DNA of 64,000 nucleotides from Aristolochia californica (GCA_029961685.1 JARWKL010000015.1:9980801-10044800), one strand, 5' to 3'. Counted from the stretch's first letter, positions 40,101 to 53,440 are shown. Notes: generated by a model from the sequence alone, not told the origin. Made by a program: numbers and translations.

Positions 40101-41340
40101 AAAAAATTATAGCCGTTACACATCATTAATCGATCAAAAAATTTACGATGATCTATGATTGTTAGGTCCGCTTTTTTTAAATAGGAAAAAAATGGGTTGT
40201 TAGGCTCTGGTAAATTTCCCACCGCACGTTAAGTTCAGAATTTATTTTTTCGTACTCCTTGAAATTTTTGGATCATTAGGTCATTTACATCTTCAACATG
40301 TTTCACGCATGCATATCCATATTTAAAACAAGTTAGGATCAATTACAAATCTCTTTCTTATAAATTCTACCTAGCAATTAGGGGTTGTACTGGTCAAATT
40401 TCCAAACATGGACCACAAAACTTTTATGTTCATTTTTAGTGCGTGAAATAATTTTCTTCACTTATATTTATTATAGTTTTCAATTTTTTACATACATAAA
40501 CTCTAAAATTTTTATTTAGTTATGATCTTTTCGTCTTGTCTTTTTGTTTACGAGTGAAATGGTAGAGTGAAAACTCAAGTTTGGATTTGAAAAAAAATTG
40601 AACATCCAAAATGGAAATACACAAATGCAGAGAGAGAGATAATTCCAAAAATTATCTGTGATTTTCTAGGATCGTAAACTCTTTTAATTTTTTAAATATT
40701 AGGTTTTGCAATCATTGGAAAAAGAAGGGTGAAGCATTTTTAACTTAGTGTTGACTCCCAAACCATAAGTAATTTCTAACAAAAATTGTAGTAGTTACAC
40801 ATCATTAATCGATCAAAACATTTACAGTGATCTATAATTATTACATCCACTTTTTAAAATAGGAAAAAAGTGGGTTGTTTGGCTCTGGTATATATCCCAC
40901 CGCACGTAATTTGAGAATTTAATTTTTGCAATTCCTTGAAATTTTTGGATCATTAGGTCATGTGCATCTTCAACAAGTTTTAGGTATGCATATCCATATT
41001 TAAAACTTGTTAGGATCATAGAAATCTCTTTCTTATAAAATTCCACCAAGCTATTAGGGGTTGTACTAGTGGAATTTCTCTAACATACATAAGAAAACTT
41101 TGGTGTTCATTTTTAGTGAATGAAATAATTTTATACACTTACATTTATTATAGTTTTCAATTTTTGCATACATAAACTCTAAAATTTTCATTTTTTTGTG
41201 ATCAATTTGCCTTATCTTTTTGTTTACAAGAAAAATGGGAGTGAATACAGAGAGAGGTAATTCCAAAAAGAATCAGTGATTTTTAAGGATTGTAAACTCT
41301 TTTAGTTTTCTATATATTAGATTTTGCAATGATCGGAAAA

Positions 41341-41380
<40 letters not shown>
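41341..41380 (+). repeat. G run, 40 bp, longest in window
   Basis: The duplicated copy at 49320-49335 has 16 G and lacks about 46 bp of the left flank. Confidence 0.95.
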
Positions 41381-41381
<1 letters not shown>

Positions 41382-42050
41382 GAGGCATTTTTAATTGAGA
41401 GTTGACACCCAAACCATAAGTCATTTCTCACAAAAATTATAGCCGTTACACATTATTAATCGATCAAAACATTTACGATGATCTATGATTGTTAGGTCTG
41501 CTTCTTATAAATAGGCAAAAAGTGGTTGTTTGCCAATGGTAAATATCCCATCGTTCGTTAACTTGAGAATATAATTTTTTCTAGTCCTTGAAATTTTTGG
41601 ATCATTAGGTAATTTACATCTTCAACATGTTTCAGGCATGCATATCCATATTTAAAACATGTTAGGATCAATTACAAATCTCTTTCTTATAAAATTCCAC
41701 CTAGCAATTAGGGGTCGTAATGGTGGAATTTCCCAAATATGGGTAAAAAACTTTGGTGTTCATTTTTAGTGCATTAAATAGTGTTGTTCACTTACATTTA
41801 TTATAGTTTTCAATTTTTTGCATACATAAAGTCTAAAATTTTCATTTTGTTGTGATCTATTTGCCTTATAATTTTGTTTACGAGAAAAAAGGGAGAGTGA
41901 AAACACAAGTTTGGATTTGAAAAAAAATTTCAACATCCAAAATGGAAAGGAAAAAATGCTGAGAGAGATAATTCCAAAAAATATTTGTGATTTTTAAGGA
42001 TTTTAAATTCTTTTAGGTTTTTATTTATTAGGTTTTGCAATCATCGAAAA

Positions 42051-42063
42051 GGGGGGGGGGGGG
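42051..42063 (+). repeat. G run, 13 bp
   Basis: Lies in the standard slot after CAATCATCGAAAA; followed by AGGGTTTTTTAACTG. Confidence 0.93.
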
Positions 42064-43459
42064 AGGGTTTTTTAACTGAGTGTTGACTGCAAACCATAAG
42101 TCATTTCTAAAAAAAATTATTGTCGTTACACATCTTTAATCGATCAAAACATTTACGATGATCTATGAATGTTAGGTCACCTTTTTGTAAATAGACAAAA
42201 AGTTGGTTGTTTGGCTCTGGTAAATATCCCACCGCAAGTTAACTTGAGAATTTAATTTTTCCTTCTCCTTGAAAATTTTGGATCATTAGGTCATTTACAT
42301 CATCAACATGTTTCTGACATGCATATCCACAACATTTAAAACATGTTTGGATCGACTAGAAATCTCTTTCTTATAAAATTCAACCGAGCTATTGGGGGTT
42401 GTACTGATGGAATTTCCCAAACATGGATAACAAAACTTTGGTGTTCATTTTTATTGCATCAAATAATTTTCTTCACTTATATTTTAATAGTTTTCAGTTT
42501 TTACTACACATAAACACTATTTTTTTTCTTGTGATTTGTTTTCCTTTTCTTTTAGTTTACGGGAAAAATGGGAGAGTGAAAATTCAAGTTTGGATTTCAG
42601 AAAAAATGGAATATCCAAAATGGAAATGAACAAATGCTGAGAGAGATTATTCAAAAAAGTATCTGTGATTTTGAAAGATCGTAAACTCTTTAGTTTTTTA
42701 TATATTAGGTTTTGCAATCATCAGAAAAAGGGGTACGAGGCATTTTTAACTTAGAGTTGACTCCCAAAACTTAAGTCATTTATAAAAAAAATTATAGTTG
42801 TTACACATCTTTAATCGATCAAAACATTTACGATGATATATGATTGTTAGGTCCGCTTTTTCAAAATTGGCAAAAAGTGGGTTGTTTGGCTCCGGTAAAT
42901 ATCCCACCGCACGTTAACTTGAGAATTTAATTTTTCCTTGTGCTTGAAATTTTTGGTTCATTAGGTCATTTGCATCTTCAACATGTTTCAGGCATGCATA
43001 TCCATATTTAAAACAATTTAGGATAAATTAGAAATTTCTACCTCATAAAATTCCACCAAGCAATTAGGGGTTGTATGGTGAAATTTCCAAAAAATGGGTA
43101 AAAAAACTTTTGTATTCATTTTTAGTGCGTCAAATAATTTTCTTCACTTACATTTTTATATTTTTCAATTTTTTACATAGATAAACTCTAAAATTTTCAT
43201 TTTGTTGTGATCTATTTGCCTTATCTTTTTGTTTACAAGAAAAATGGCAGAGTGAAAACTCAAGTTTGGATTTCAAAAAAAATTGAATATCAAAAATGGA
43301 AATGCATAAATGCCCAGAGAGATAATTCCAAAAAGTATCTGTGATTTTTAAAGAACATAAACTCTTTTTGCTTTTGACATATTAGCTTTTGCAATCATCG
43401 GAAAAGGAGGTGCGAGGTATTTTTAACTGAGTGTTGACTCCCAAACCATAAGTCAATTC

Positions 43460-46400
43460 TAATAAAATTAGGTCCGCTTTTTGTTAATAGGCAAAAAGTG
43501 GGTTGTTTGGCTCTGGTAAATATCCCACCGCAAGGTAACTTGAGAATTTAATTTTTCCTACTCTTGAAATTTTTGGATCATTAGATCATTTGCATGTTGA
43601 ACATGTTTCAGGCATGCATATCCACATTTAAAACATGTTAGGATCAATTACAAATCTCTTTCTTATAAAATTCTACCAAGAATTAGGGGTTGTTCTAGTA
43701 GAATTTCCGAAACATGGATAACAAAACTTTGGTGTTCATTTGTAGTGCGTGAAATGATTTTCTTCACTTACATTTATTATAGTTTTAATTTTTTTGCATA
43801 CATAAACTCTAAAATTTTCATTTTATTGTGATTTTTTTTCTTATCTTTTTGTTTACGAGTAAAATGGGAGAGTGAAAACTCAAGTTTGTATTTGAAAAAA
43901 ATTGAAAATCCAAAATGGAAAGGCATAAATGCTGAGAGAGATAATTCCTAAAAGTATCTGTGATTTTTTAGGATCGTAAACTCTTTTAATTATTTATGTA
44001 TTAGGTTTTGCATTCATCAAAAAAAGGATGGTGAGGAATTTTTAACTGAGTGTTGACTCCCAAACCATAAGTCATTTCAAACAAAAATTATAGTCATTAC
44101 ATATCATTAATCGATAAAAACATTTATGATGATCTATGAATGTTAGGTCCACTTTTTTTAAATAGGCAAAAAGTGGGTTGTTTGGCTCTAGCAAATATCC
44201 CACCACACGTTAACTTGAGAATTTAATTTTTCCTACTCTTTTAAATTTTTTGATCATTAGGTCATTTGCAACTTCAACATGTTTCAGGCATGCATATCCA
44301 TATTTAAAACATGTTATGATCAATTAGAAATCTCTTTCATATAAAATTCCACAAGTTAGTAGGGGTTGTACTGGTGGAATTTCCCAAACATGGATAACAA
44401 AACTTGGGTGTTCATTTTTAGTGCATGAAATAATTTTCTTTAGTTACATTTATTGTAGTTTTCAATTTTTTGGATACATAAACTCTAAAATCTTTATTTT
44501 CTTGTCATCTATTTGCCTAAACTTTTTGTTAACGAGAAAAATGGGAGAGTGAAAACTCAAGTTTGGATTTAAAAAAAAATTGAACATCCAAAATGGAAAT
44601 GCAAAAATGTTGAGAGATATAACCCCAAAAAGTACATATGATTTTTAAAGATCGTAAACTCTTTTAGTTTTTATAAATTAGGTTTTACATTCATCAAAAA
44701 AGGGGATACGAGGTATTTTTAACTGAGTGTTGACTCCCAAACCATAAGTCATTTCTAACAAAAATTATAGCTGTTACACATCATTAATCGATCAAAACAT
44801 TTACGATTATCTATGATTTTTAGGTACGCTTTTTGGAAGTAGGCAAAAAGTGGGTTGTTTGGCTCCGGTAAATATCCCACCGCACATTAACTAGAGAATT
44901 TAATTGGTTCTACTCCTTGAAATATTTGGATCATTTGGTCATTCATATCTTCAACATGTTTTTGGCACGCATATCTATATTTAAAACATAGGATCAATTA
45001 GAAATTTATTTGTTATAAAATTTCACCAAGCTATTAGAGGTTGTACTGGTGGAATTTCCCAAACATGGATAACAAAACTTTGGTGTTCATTTTTAATGCT
45101 TGAAATAATTTTCTTCACTTACATTTATTGTAGTTTTTAATTTTTTGCATACATAAACTCTAAAATTTTCATTTTGTTGTGATCTTTTTGCCTTATCTTT
45201 TTGTTTACGAGAAAAATGGGAGAGTGAAAACTCATGTTTGGATTTGAAAAAAAAATTGAACATCTAAAAAGGAAAATCACAATTGCTGACAGAGATAATT
45301 GCAAAAAGCATCTGTGATTTTTAAGGATTGTAAACTCTTTTAGTTTTTATAAATTAGATTTTGCAGTCTTACGAGGCATTTTTAATTGAGTGTTGACTCC
45401 CAAACCATAAGTCATTTCTAACAAAAATTATAGTTGTTACACATCATTAATCGATCAAAACATTTACGAATATCTATGATTTTTAGGTACGCTTTTTGGA
45501 AGTAGGCAAAAAGTGGGTTGTTTGGCTCCAGTAAATATCCCACCGCACGTTAGCTAGAGAGTTTAATTTGTTCTACTCCTTGAAACATTTGGATCATTAG
45601 GTCATTCACATCTTCAACATGTTTTGGGCACGCATATCCATATTTAAAACATAGGATCAATTAAAAATTTCTTTGTTATATAATTTCACCAAGCTATTAG
45701 GGGGTTGTACTGGTGGAATTTCCCAAACACGGATAACAATACTTTGGTGTTCATTTTTAGTGCTTGAAATAATTTTCTTCACTTACATTTATTATATTTT
45801 TCAATTTTTTGCATACATAAACTCTTAAATTTTCATTTTGTTGTGATCTTTTTGCCTTATCTTTTTGTTTACGAGAAAAATGGGAGAGTGAAAACTCAAG
45901 TTTGGATTTGAAAAAAAAATTGAACATCCAAAAAGGAAAATTGCAAATGCTGAGAGAGATAATTGCAAAAAGAATCTGTGATTTTTAAGGATTGTAAACT
46001 GTTTTAGTTTTTTATAAATTAGGTTTTGCAATCATCGGAAAATGGGGGGCGAGGAATTTTTCACTGAGTGTTGACGCCCAAACCATAAGTCATTTCTCAC
46101 AAAAATTATAAATGTTACACAACATTAGTCAATCAAAACATTTACGATGATATATGATTTTTTGGGCCACTTTTTGTAAATAGGCAAAAAGTGGGATGTT
46201 TGACTCCTATAAATATCCAACCGCACGTTAACTTGAGAATTTAGTTTTTTCTACTCCTTGAAATTTTTGGATCATTAAGTCAGTTGCATCTTCAACATGT
46301 TTCAGGCATGCATATCTATTTTTAAAACATGTTAGGATCAATTAAAAATCTCTTTCTTATAAAATTGCACCAAACTATTAGAGGTTGTACCTGTGGAATT

Positions 46401-49060
46401 TCCAAAACATGGATAACAAAACTTTGGTGTTCATTTTTAGTGCGTGAAATAATTTTCTTCACTTACATATATTATAATTTTAATTTTTTTGCAAACATAA
46501 AACCTAAAATTTTCATTTTGTTGCTATCTATTTGCCTTATCTTTTTGTTTACGAAAAAAATGGGAGAGTGAATACTCAAGTTTGGATTTGGAAAAAATTG
46601 AACATCCCAAATGGAAATGCACAAATGCTGAGAGAGATAATTGCAAAAACTATCTGTGATTTTTAAGGATAGTGAAATCTTTTAGTTTTTTGTATATTAG
46701 GTTTTGTAATCATCAGAAAAGGGGAGGCGAGGCATTTTTAACTGAGTTTTGACTCCCAAACCATAAGTCATTTCTCATAAAAATCATACTCGTTACACAT
46801 CATTAATCGATCAAAACATTTATGATGATCTAAGATTGTAAGGTCTGCTTTTTGTAAATTGGAAAAAAGTGGGTTGTTTGTCCTGTAAATATCCCACCGC
46901 ATTTTAAGTTGTGAAATTAATTTTTCTACTTCTTGAAATTTTTGCATCATTAGGTCATTTGCATATTCAACATGTTTCAGGCATTCATATCCATATTTAA
47001 AACTTGTTAGGATCAATAAGAAATATCTTTCTTATAAAATTTCACCAAGCAATTAGGGGTTGTACTAGTGTAATTTCCCAAACATCGATAATAAAACTGT
47101 GTTTCATTTTTAGTGCGTGAAATAATTTTCTTCACTTACATTTATTATAATTTTTTATTTTTTTCATACATAAACTCTAAAATTTTCATTTTTTGTGATC
47201 TTTTTGCCTTATCTTTTTATTTAAGAGAAAAAAGGGAGAGTGAAAACTCAAGTTTGGATTTGAAAAAAAATTGAACATCAAAAATGGAAAATCGCAAATG
47301 CTGAGAGAGATAATTCTAAAAAGCATATGTGATTTTTAAGGATTGTAAACTCTTTTAGTGTTTTATACATCAGGTTTTGCAATCATTGGAAAAAGGGGGC
47401 GAGGAATTTTTAACTGAGTGTTGACTCCCAAACCATAAGTCATTTCTAAAAAAAATTATAGGCATTACACATCATTAATTGATCAAAATATTTATGATGA
47501 TCTATGATTGTTTGGTCTGCTTTATGTAAATAGGCAAAAAGTGGGTTGTTTGGCTCTTCTAAATATCCCACTACAAGTTAACTTGAGAATTTATTTTTTT
47601 CTACTCCTTAAAATTTTTGGATCATTAGGTCATTTGCGTCTTCAGCATGTTTCATGAATGCATATCCAATTTTAAAACATGTTAGGATCAATTAGAAATC
47701 TCTTTCTTATAAAATTCCACCAATCTATTAGGGGTACTACTAGTGGAATTTCCAGAACATGCATAACAAAACTTTGGTGTTCATTTTTAGTGCATGAAAA
47801 TTTTTTCTTCACTTACATTTGCTATAGTTTTCAATATTTTGCATACATAAACTCTAAAATTGTTATTATGTTGTGATCTATTTGCCTTATCTTTTTTTTT
47901 TGGGAGCAAAATGGATGAGTGAATACACAAGTTTGAATTTGAAAAAAAATTGAACATCCAAAATGGAAATGCACAAATGCTGTAAGAGAAAATTGTAAAA
48001 AGTATCTGTGATTTTTAAGGATTGTAAACTCTTTTAGTTTTTTATATATTAGGTTTTTGCAATCATTGGAAAAGGGGGGGCGAGGCATTTTTAACTGAGA
48101 GTTGACTCCCAAACCATCAGTCATTTCTAACAAAAACTATAGTGGTTACACATCATTAATTGATCAAAACATTTACGATGACCAATGATTGTTAGGTCCG
48201 CTTTTTGTAAATAGTAAAAAAGTGGTTGTTTGGCTTTGAAAAACATCCCACTACACGTTAACTTGAGAATTTAAATTTTTCTACTCGAAATATTTGGATC
48301 ATTAGGTCATTCACATCTTCAACATGTTTCAGGCATGCATATCCATATTTAAAACAAAGGATCAATTAGAAATCACTTTCTTATAAAATTCCACCAAACT
48401 ATTAGGGGTTGTACTAGTCGTCCCCAACATGGATAACAAAAATTTTGTGTTCATTTTTAGCGTGTGAAATAATTTTCTGCACTAACATTTATTATAGTTT
48501 TCAATTTTTTCCGTACATAAACTCTAAAATTTTCATTTTGTTGTGATATTTTTGCCTTATTTTTTTTTTTTACAAGAAAAATGGGAGAGTGAAAACTCAA
48601 CTTTGGATTCTAAAAAAAATTGAACATTCAAAATGGAAAATCTCAAATGATGTGAGAGATAATTCCAAAAAATATCTGTGATTTTTAAGAATTGTAAACT
48701 CTTTTAGTTTTTTATACATTAGGTTTTGCAATCATAGGAAAAGGGGGACGAGGAATTTTTAATTGAGTGTTGACTCCCAAATGATAAGTCATTTCTAACA
48801 AAATTTATAGGCGTTACACATCATTAATTGATCAAAATATTTATGATGATCTATGATTGTTTGGTCCACTTTTTCTAAATTGGCAAAAACTGGGTTGTTT
48901 CGCTCTGTTATCCCACCGCACGTTAACTTTAGAATTTATTTCTTTCCACTCCTTGAAATTTTTGGATCATTACGTCATTTGCATCTTCAACATGTTTCAG
49001 GGATGCATATCCATTTTTAAAACATGCTAGGATCAATTAGAAATATCTTTCTTATAAAAT
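43460..49060 (+). repeat. Satellite monomers, mostly without HOR
   Basis: Monomers at 43637, 44313, 44988, 45650, 46331, 47006, 47681 and 48356. The pair at 44988 and 45650 is a local duplication with a spacing of about 662 bp. Both have TTTTAGGTACGCTTTTTGGA, AGTAGGCAAAAAG, TAGAGA before TTTAATT, and AAAACATAGGATC with the anchor shortened. One of them lacks the G-rich slot (CAGTCTTACGAGG near 45,364). No gene is visible. Confidence 0.8.
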
Positions 49061-50640
49061 TCCACCAAGCTATTAGGGGTTGTACTAGTGGAATTTCTTG
49101 AACATACATAACAAAACTTTGGTGTTCATTTTTAGTGAATGAAATAATTTGAAACACTTACATTTATTATAGTTTTCAATTTTTGCATACATAAACTCTA
49201 AAATTTTCATTTTTTTGTGATCAATTTGCCTTATCTTTTTGTTTACAAGAAAAATGGGAGTGAATACAGAGAGAGGTAATTCCAAAAAGAATCAGTGATT
49301 TTTAAGGATTGTAAATGGTGGGGGGGGGGGGGGGGAGGGTGGGGTGAGGCATTTTTAATTGAGAGTTGACACCCAAACCATAAGTCATTTCTCACAAAAA
49401 TTATAGCCTTTACACATTATTAATCGATCAAAATAATTACGATGATCTATGATTGTTAGGTCTGCTTCTTATAAAAAGGCAAAAAAGTGGTTGTTTGCCA
49501 ATGGTAAATATCCCATCGCTCGTTAACTTGAGAATATAATTTTTTTCTAGTCCTTGAAATTTTTGGATCATTAGGTAATTAACATCTTCAACATGTTTCA
49601 GGCATGCATATCCATATTTAAAACATGTTAGGATCAATTACAAATCTCTTTCTTATAAAATTCCACCTAGCAATTAGGGGTAGTAATGGTGGAATTTCCC
49701 AAATATGGGTAAAAAACTTTGGTGTTCATTTTTAGTGCATGAAATAGTGTTGTTCACTTACATTTGTTATATTTTTCAAAATGGAAATATCCAAAATGGA
49801 AATGAACAAATGCTGAGAGAGATTATTCAAAAAGTATCTGTGATTTTGAAAGATCGTAAACTCTTTTAGTTTTTTATATATTAGGTTTTGCAATCATCAG
49901 AAAAAGGGGTACGAGGCATTTTTAACTTAGAGTAGACTCCCAAAACTTAAGTCATTTATAAAAAAAATTATAGTTGTTACACATCTTTAATCGATCAAAA
50001 CATTTACGATGATATATGATTGTTAGGTCTGCTTTTTCAAAATAGGCAAAAAGTGGGTTGTTTGCCTCCGGTAAATATCCTACCGCACGTTAACTTGAGA
50101 ATTTAATTTTTCCTTGTGCTTGAAATTTTTGGTTCATTAGGTCATTTGCATCTTCAACATGTTTCAGGCATGCATATCCATATTTAAAACAATTTAGGAT
50201 AAATTAGAAATTTCTACCTCATAAAATTCCACCAAGCAATTAGGGGTTGTATGGTGGAGTTTCCAAAAGATGGGTAAAAAAACTTTTGTATTCATTTTTA
50301 GTGCGTCAAATAATTTTCTTCACTTACATTTTTATATTTTTCAATTTTTTACATAGATAAACTCTAAAATTTTCATTTTGTTGTGATCTATTTGCCTTAT
50401 CTTTTTGTTTACAAGAAAAATGGGAAAGCGAAAACTCAAGTTTGTATTTAAAAAAAAATTGAACATCAAAAATGGAAATGCATAAATGCCAGAAGAGATA
50501 ATTCCAAAAAGTATCTGTGATTTTTAAAGAACGTAAACTCTTTTTTCTTTTGACATATTAGCTTTTGCAATCATCAGAAAAGGAGATGCGAGGTATTTTT
50601 AACTAAGTGTTGACTCCCAAACCATAAGTCAATTCTAATA
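49060..50640 (+). repeat. Segmental duplication, right copy with 790-bp deletion
   Basis: This matches 41,040-43,460 but jumps at about 49,777-49,785 from TTATATTTTTCA to AAATGGAAATATCC, skipping about 790 bp (one monomer plus about 114 bp). TTCA is present at both edges in the left copy, so microhomology may have guided the loss. It also lacks about 46 bp directly before its G run. Confidence 0.83.
49320..49335 (+). repeat. G run, 16 bp, with abutting deletion
   Basis: Left flank reads GATTGTAAATGGT, so the usual CTCTTTTAG...ATCGGAAAA (about 46 bp) is gone right up to the run. Confidence 0.94.
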
Positions 50641-53440
50641 AAAATTATAGTCGTTACCCATCATTAATCAATCAAAAATTTATGATGATCTATGATTGTT
50701 AGATCCACTTTTTGTAAATTGGCAAAAAGTGGGTTGTTTGGCTCTGGTAAATATCCCACCGCACGCTAACTTCACAATATAATTTTTCATACACCTTGAA
50801 ATTTTTGGATCATTAGGTCATTTGCATCTTCAACATGTTTTAGGCATGCATATCCATATTTAAATAATGTTAGGATCAATTAGAAGTCTCTTTCTTATAA
50901 AATTCTGCCAAGCTAATAGGGGTTGTACTAGTGGAATTTCCCAAACATGGATAACAAAACTTTGGTGTTCATTTTTCGTGTGTTGAATAATTTTCTTCAC
51001 ATAAATTTACAATAGTTTTCAATTTTTTGCATACATAAACTCTAAAATTTTCATTTTGTTGTGATCTATTTGCCATATCATTTTGTTTACGAGAAAAATA
51101 GGAGAGTGAAAACTCAAGTTTGAATTTCAAAAAAATTGAACATCCAAAAAGGAAATGCACAAATGCTGAGAGAGATAATTCCAAAAAGTATCTGTGATTT
51201 TTAAAGATAGCAAACTCTTTTAGTTTTTTATATATTAGGTGTTGCAATCATCAGAAAGTGGGTGTGAGGCATTTTGAACTAAGTGTATACTCCCAAACCA
51301 TAAGTCATTTCTAACAAAAATTATAGCCGTTACACATCATTAATTGATCAAAACATTTACGATGATCTATGATTGTTCGGTCCTCTTTTTGTAAATAGGC
51401 AAAAAGTGGGGTGTTTGGCTCTGGTAAATATCCCATCGCATGTTACCTTCAGAATTAAATTTTTCCTACTTGAAATTTTTGGATCATTAGGTCATTTGCT
51501 TCTTCAACATATTTTAGGTGTGCATATCCATATTTAAAATATGTTAGGATCAATTAGAAATCTCTTTCTGATAAAAGTCTACCAATCTATTAGGGGTTGT
51601 ACTGGTGGAATTTCCCAAACATGTATAACGAAACTTTGGAGTTCATTTTTAGTGTGTTGATTAATTTTCTTAACTTACATTTATTATAGTTTTCAATTTT
51701 TTGCATACATAAACTTTAAAATTTTTCATTTTGTAGTGATCTATTTGCCTTATCTTTTTTTGTAGGAGAAAAAAGTGAGAGTGAAAACTCAAGTTTGGAT
51801 TTGAAAAAAAATGGAACATGCAAAATGGAAATGCACATTTGTTGAGAAACGAAGAAGGGGGGGGGGGGGGGGGTTGTTTACTCCCTACCCATAAGTCATT
51901 TAACAAAAATTATAGCCGTAGCACATCATTAATCAATCCAAACATTTACGATGACCTATGATTTTTAGGTCCGCTTTTTGTAAATAGGCAAAAAGTGGGT
52001 TATTTGGCTCTGTTAAATATCCCACCACACGTTAAGTTTAGAATTTAATTTTTCCTACTCCTTGAATTTTTTTTATCTTTTGGTCATTTGCATCTTCAAC
52101 ATATTTCAGGAAGGCATATCCATATTTAAAACATGTTAGGATCAATTACAAATCTCTTTCTTATAAAATTCCACCAAGCTATTAGCGGTTGTACTAGTGG
52201 AATTTCCAAAACATGGATAATAAAACTTTGGAGTTCATTTTTAGTGCGTGAAATAATTTTCTTCACTTCTAGTTATTATAGTTTTATATTTTTTGCATAC
52301 ATAAACTCTTAAATTTTCATTTTGTTGTGATCTTTTTGTCTTATCTTTTTGTTTACGAGTACAATGGGAGAGGGAAAACGCAAGTTTGGATTTGAAAAAA
52401 TATTGAACATCCAAAATGGAGATGCATAAATGCTAAGATAGATAATTCCAAAAAGTATATGTGATTTTTAAGGACCGTAAACTCTTTTAATTTTTTATAT
52501 ATTAGGTTTCACAATCATTAGAAAAAAGAGGGTGAGGCCTTTTTAACTGAGTGTTAAATCCCAAACCATAAGTCATTTCTAATTAATCGATCAAAACATT
52601 TACTATGATCTATGATTGTTAGGTCTACTTTTTGTAAATAGGCAAAGAGTGGTTGTTTGGCTCTTGTAAACTTGAGAATTTAAATTTTCCTACACCTTGA
52701 AAATTGGGACCATTAGATCATTTGCATCTTCAACATGTTTCAGGCATACATATCCATATTTAAAACATGTTAGGATCAATTACAAATTTTTTTTTTCTAA
52801 AATTCCTCCAAGCTTTTAGGGGTTGTACTAGTGGAATTTCCCAAACATGGATAACAAAACTTTGGTGTTCAATTTTAGTGTGCGAAATAATGTTCTTCAC
52901 TTACATTTATTTTATTTTTCAATTTTTTGCATACATAAACTCTAAAAATTTTATTTTCTTGTGATCTATTTTCCTTTTCTTTTTGTTTATGAGAAAAATG
53001 GGAGAGTGAAATCTCAAGTTAGGATTTAAAAAAAAATTGAACATCCAAAATGGAAATGCACAAATGCTAAGAGAGAAATTCCAGAATGTATCTGTGGTTT
53101 TTAAAGATCATAAACTCTGTTAGTTTTTTATATATTAGGTTTTGCAATCATCGAAAAAGGGGGGGCGAGGCATTTTTAACTGCGTGTTGACTCCCAAACA
53201 ATAAGTCCTTTCGAACAAAAATTATAACTATTACACGTAATTAATCGATTAAAACATTTAGGATAATCTATGACTGTTAGGTCCGCTTTTTGTAAATTGG
53301 CAAAAAGTTGGTTGTTTGGCTCTGGTAAATATCCAACCGCACGTTAACATGAAAATTTATTTTTTTTTACTCCTTGAAAGTTTTGGATCATTAGGTTATT
53401 TGCATCTTCAACAATTTTTAGGCATGCATATCCATATTTA
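50640..53440 (+). repeat. Satellite monomers without clear HOR
   Basis: Monomers at 50869, 51543, 52135 and 52769. The 51543 copy has lost sequence on both sides of its 17-G run. The 52135 copy has lost about 35 bp near 52,577 (CATTTCTAATTAATCG) and a second short piece near 52,669. No gene is visible. Confidence 0.8.
51857..51873 (+). repeat. G run, 17 bp, with deletions on both sides
   Basis: Upstream it reads TTGAGAAACGAAGAA, about 100 bp short. Downstream it enters TTGTTTACTCCC, without CGAGGCATTTTTAACTGAG. Confidence 0.94.

Larger units (their letters stand above)
32578..40331 (+). repeat. HOR of about 3.5 kb, two copies plus dimer amplification
   Basis: Monomers at 32578, 33421, 34105 and 34780 match those at 36135, 36947, 37625 and 38304, with offsets of 3557, 3526, 3520 and 3524 bp. 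A rare junction occurs in both copies: at 33,211-33,240 and 36,736-36,766 the monomer jumps back about 167 bp (TTTTTCAAAACAATTAACATG region). This makes two over-long monomers and proves that the two blocks were copied together. Much of the first offset excess comes from a 38-G run against 7 G. Confidence 0.85.
41040..43460 (+). repeat. Segmental duplication, left copy
   Basis: Rare variants here recur from about 49,060. These include AACATACATAAGAAAACTTT, the short monomer part AAATGGGAGTGAATACAGAG, GGTAATTCCAAAAAGAATCAG, ATTTGCCAATGG-like TGTTTGCCAATGGTAAATA, and CTTTTGACATATTAGC. The offset is about 8,019 bp at the start, 7,964 bp after the G run and 7,176 bp at the end. This left copy keeps an internal segment of about 790 bp that the right copy has lost. 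It ends near 43,461 in its own deletion (TCTAATAAAATTAGGTCC). Confidence 0.85.
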
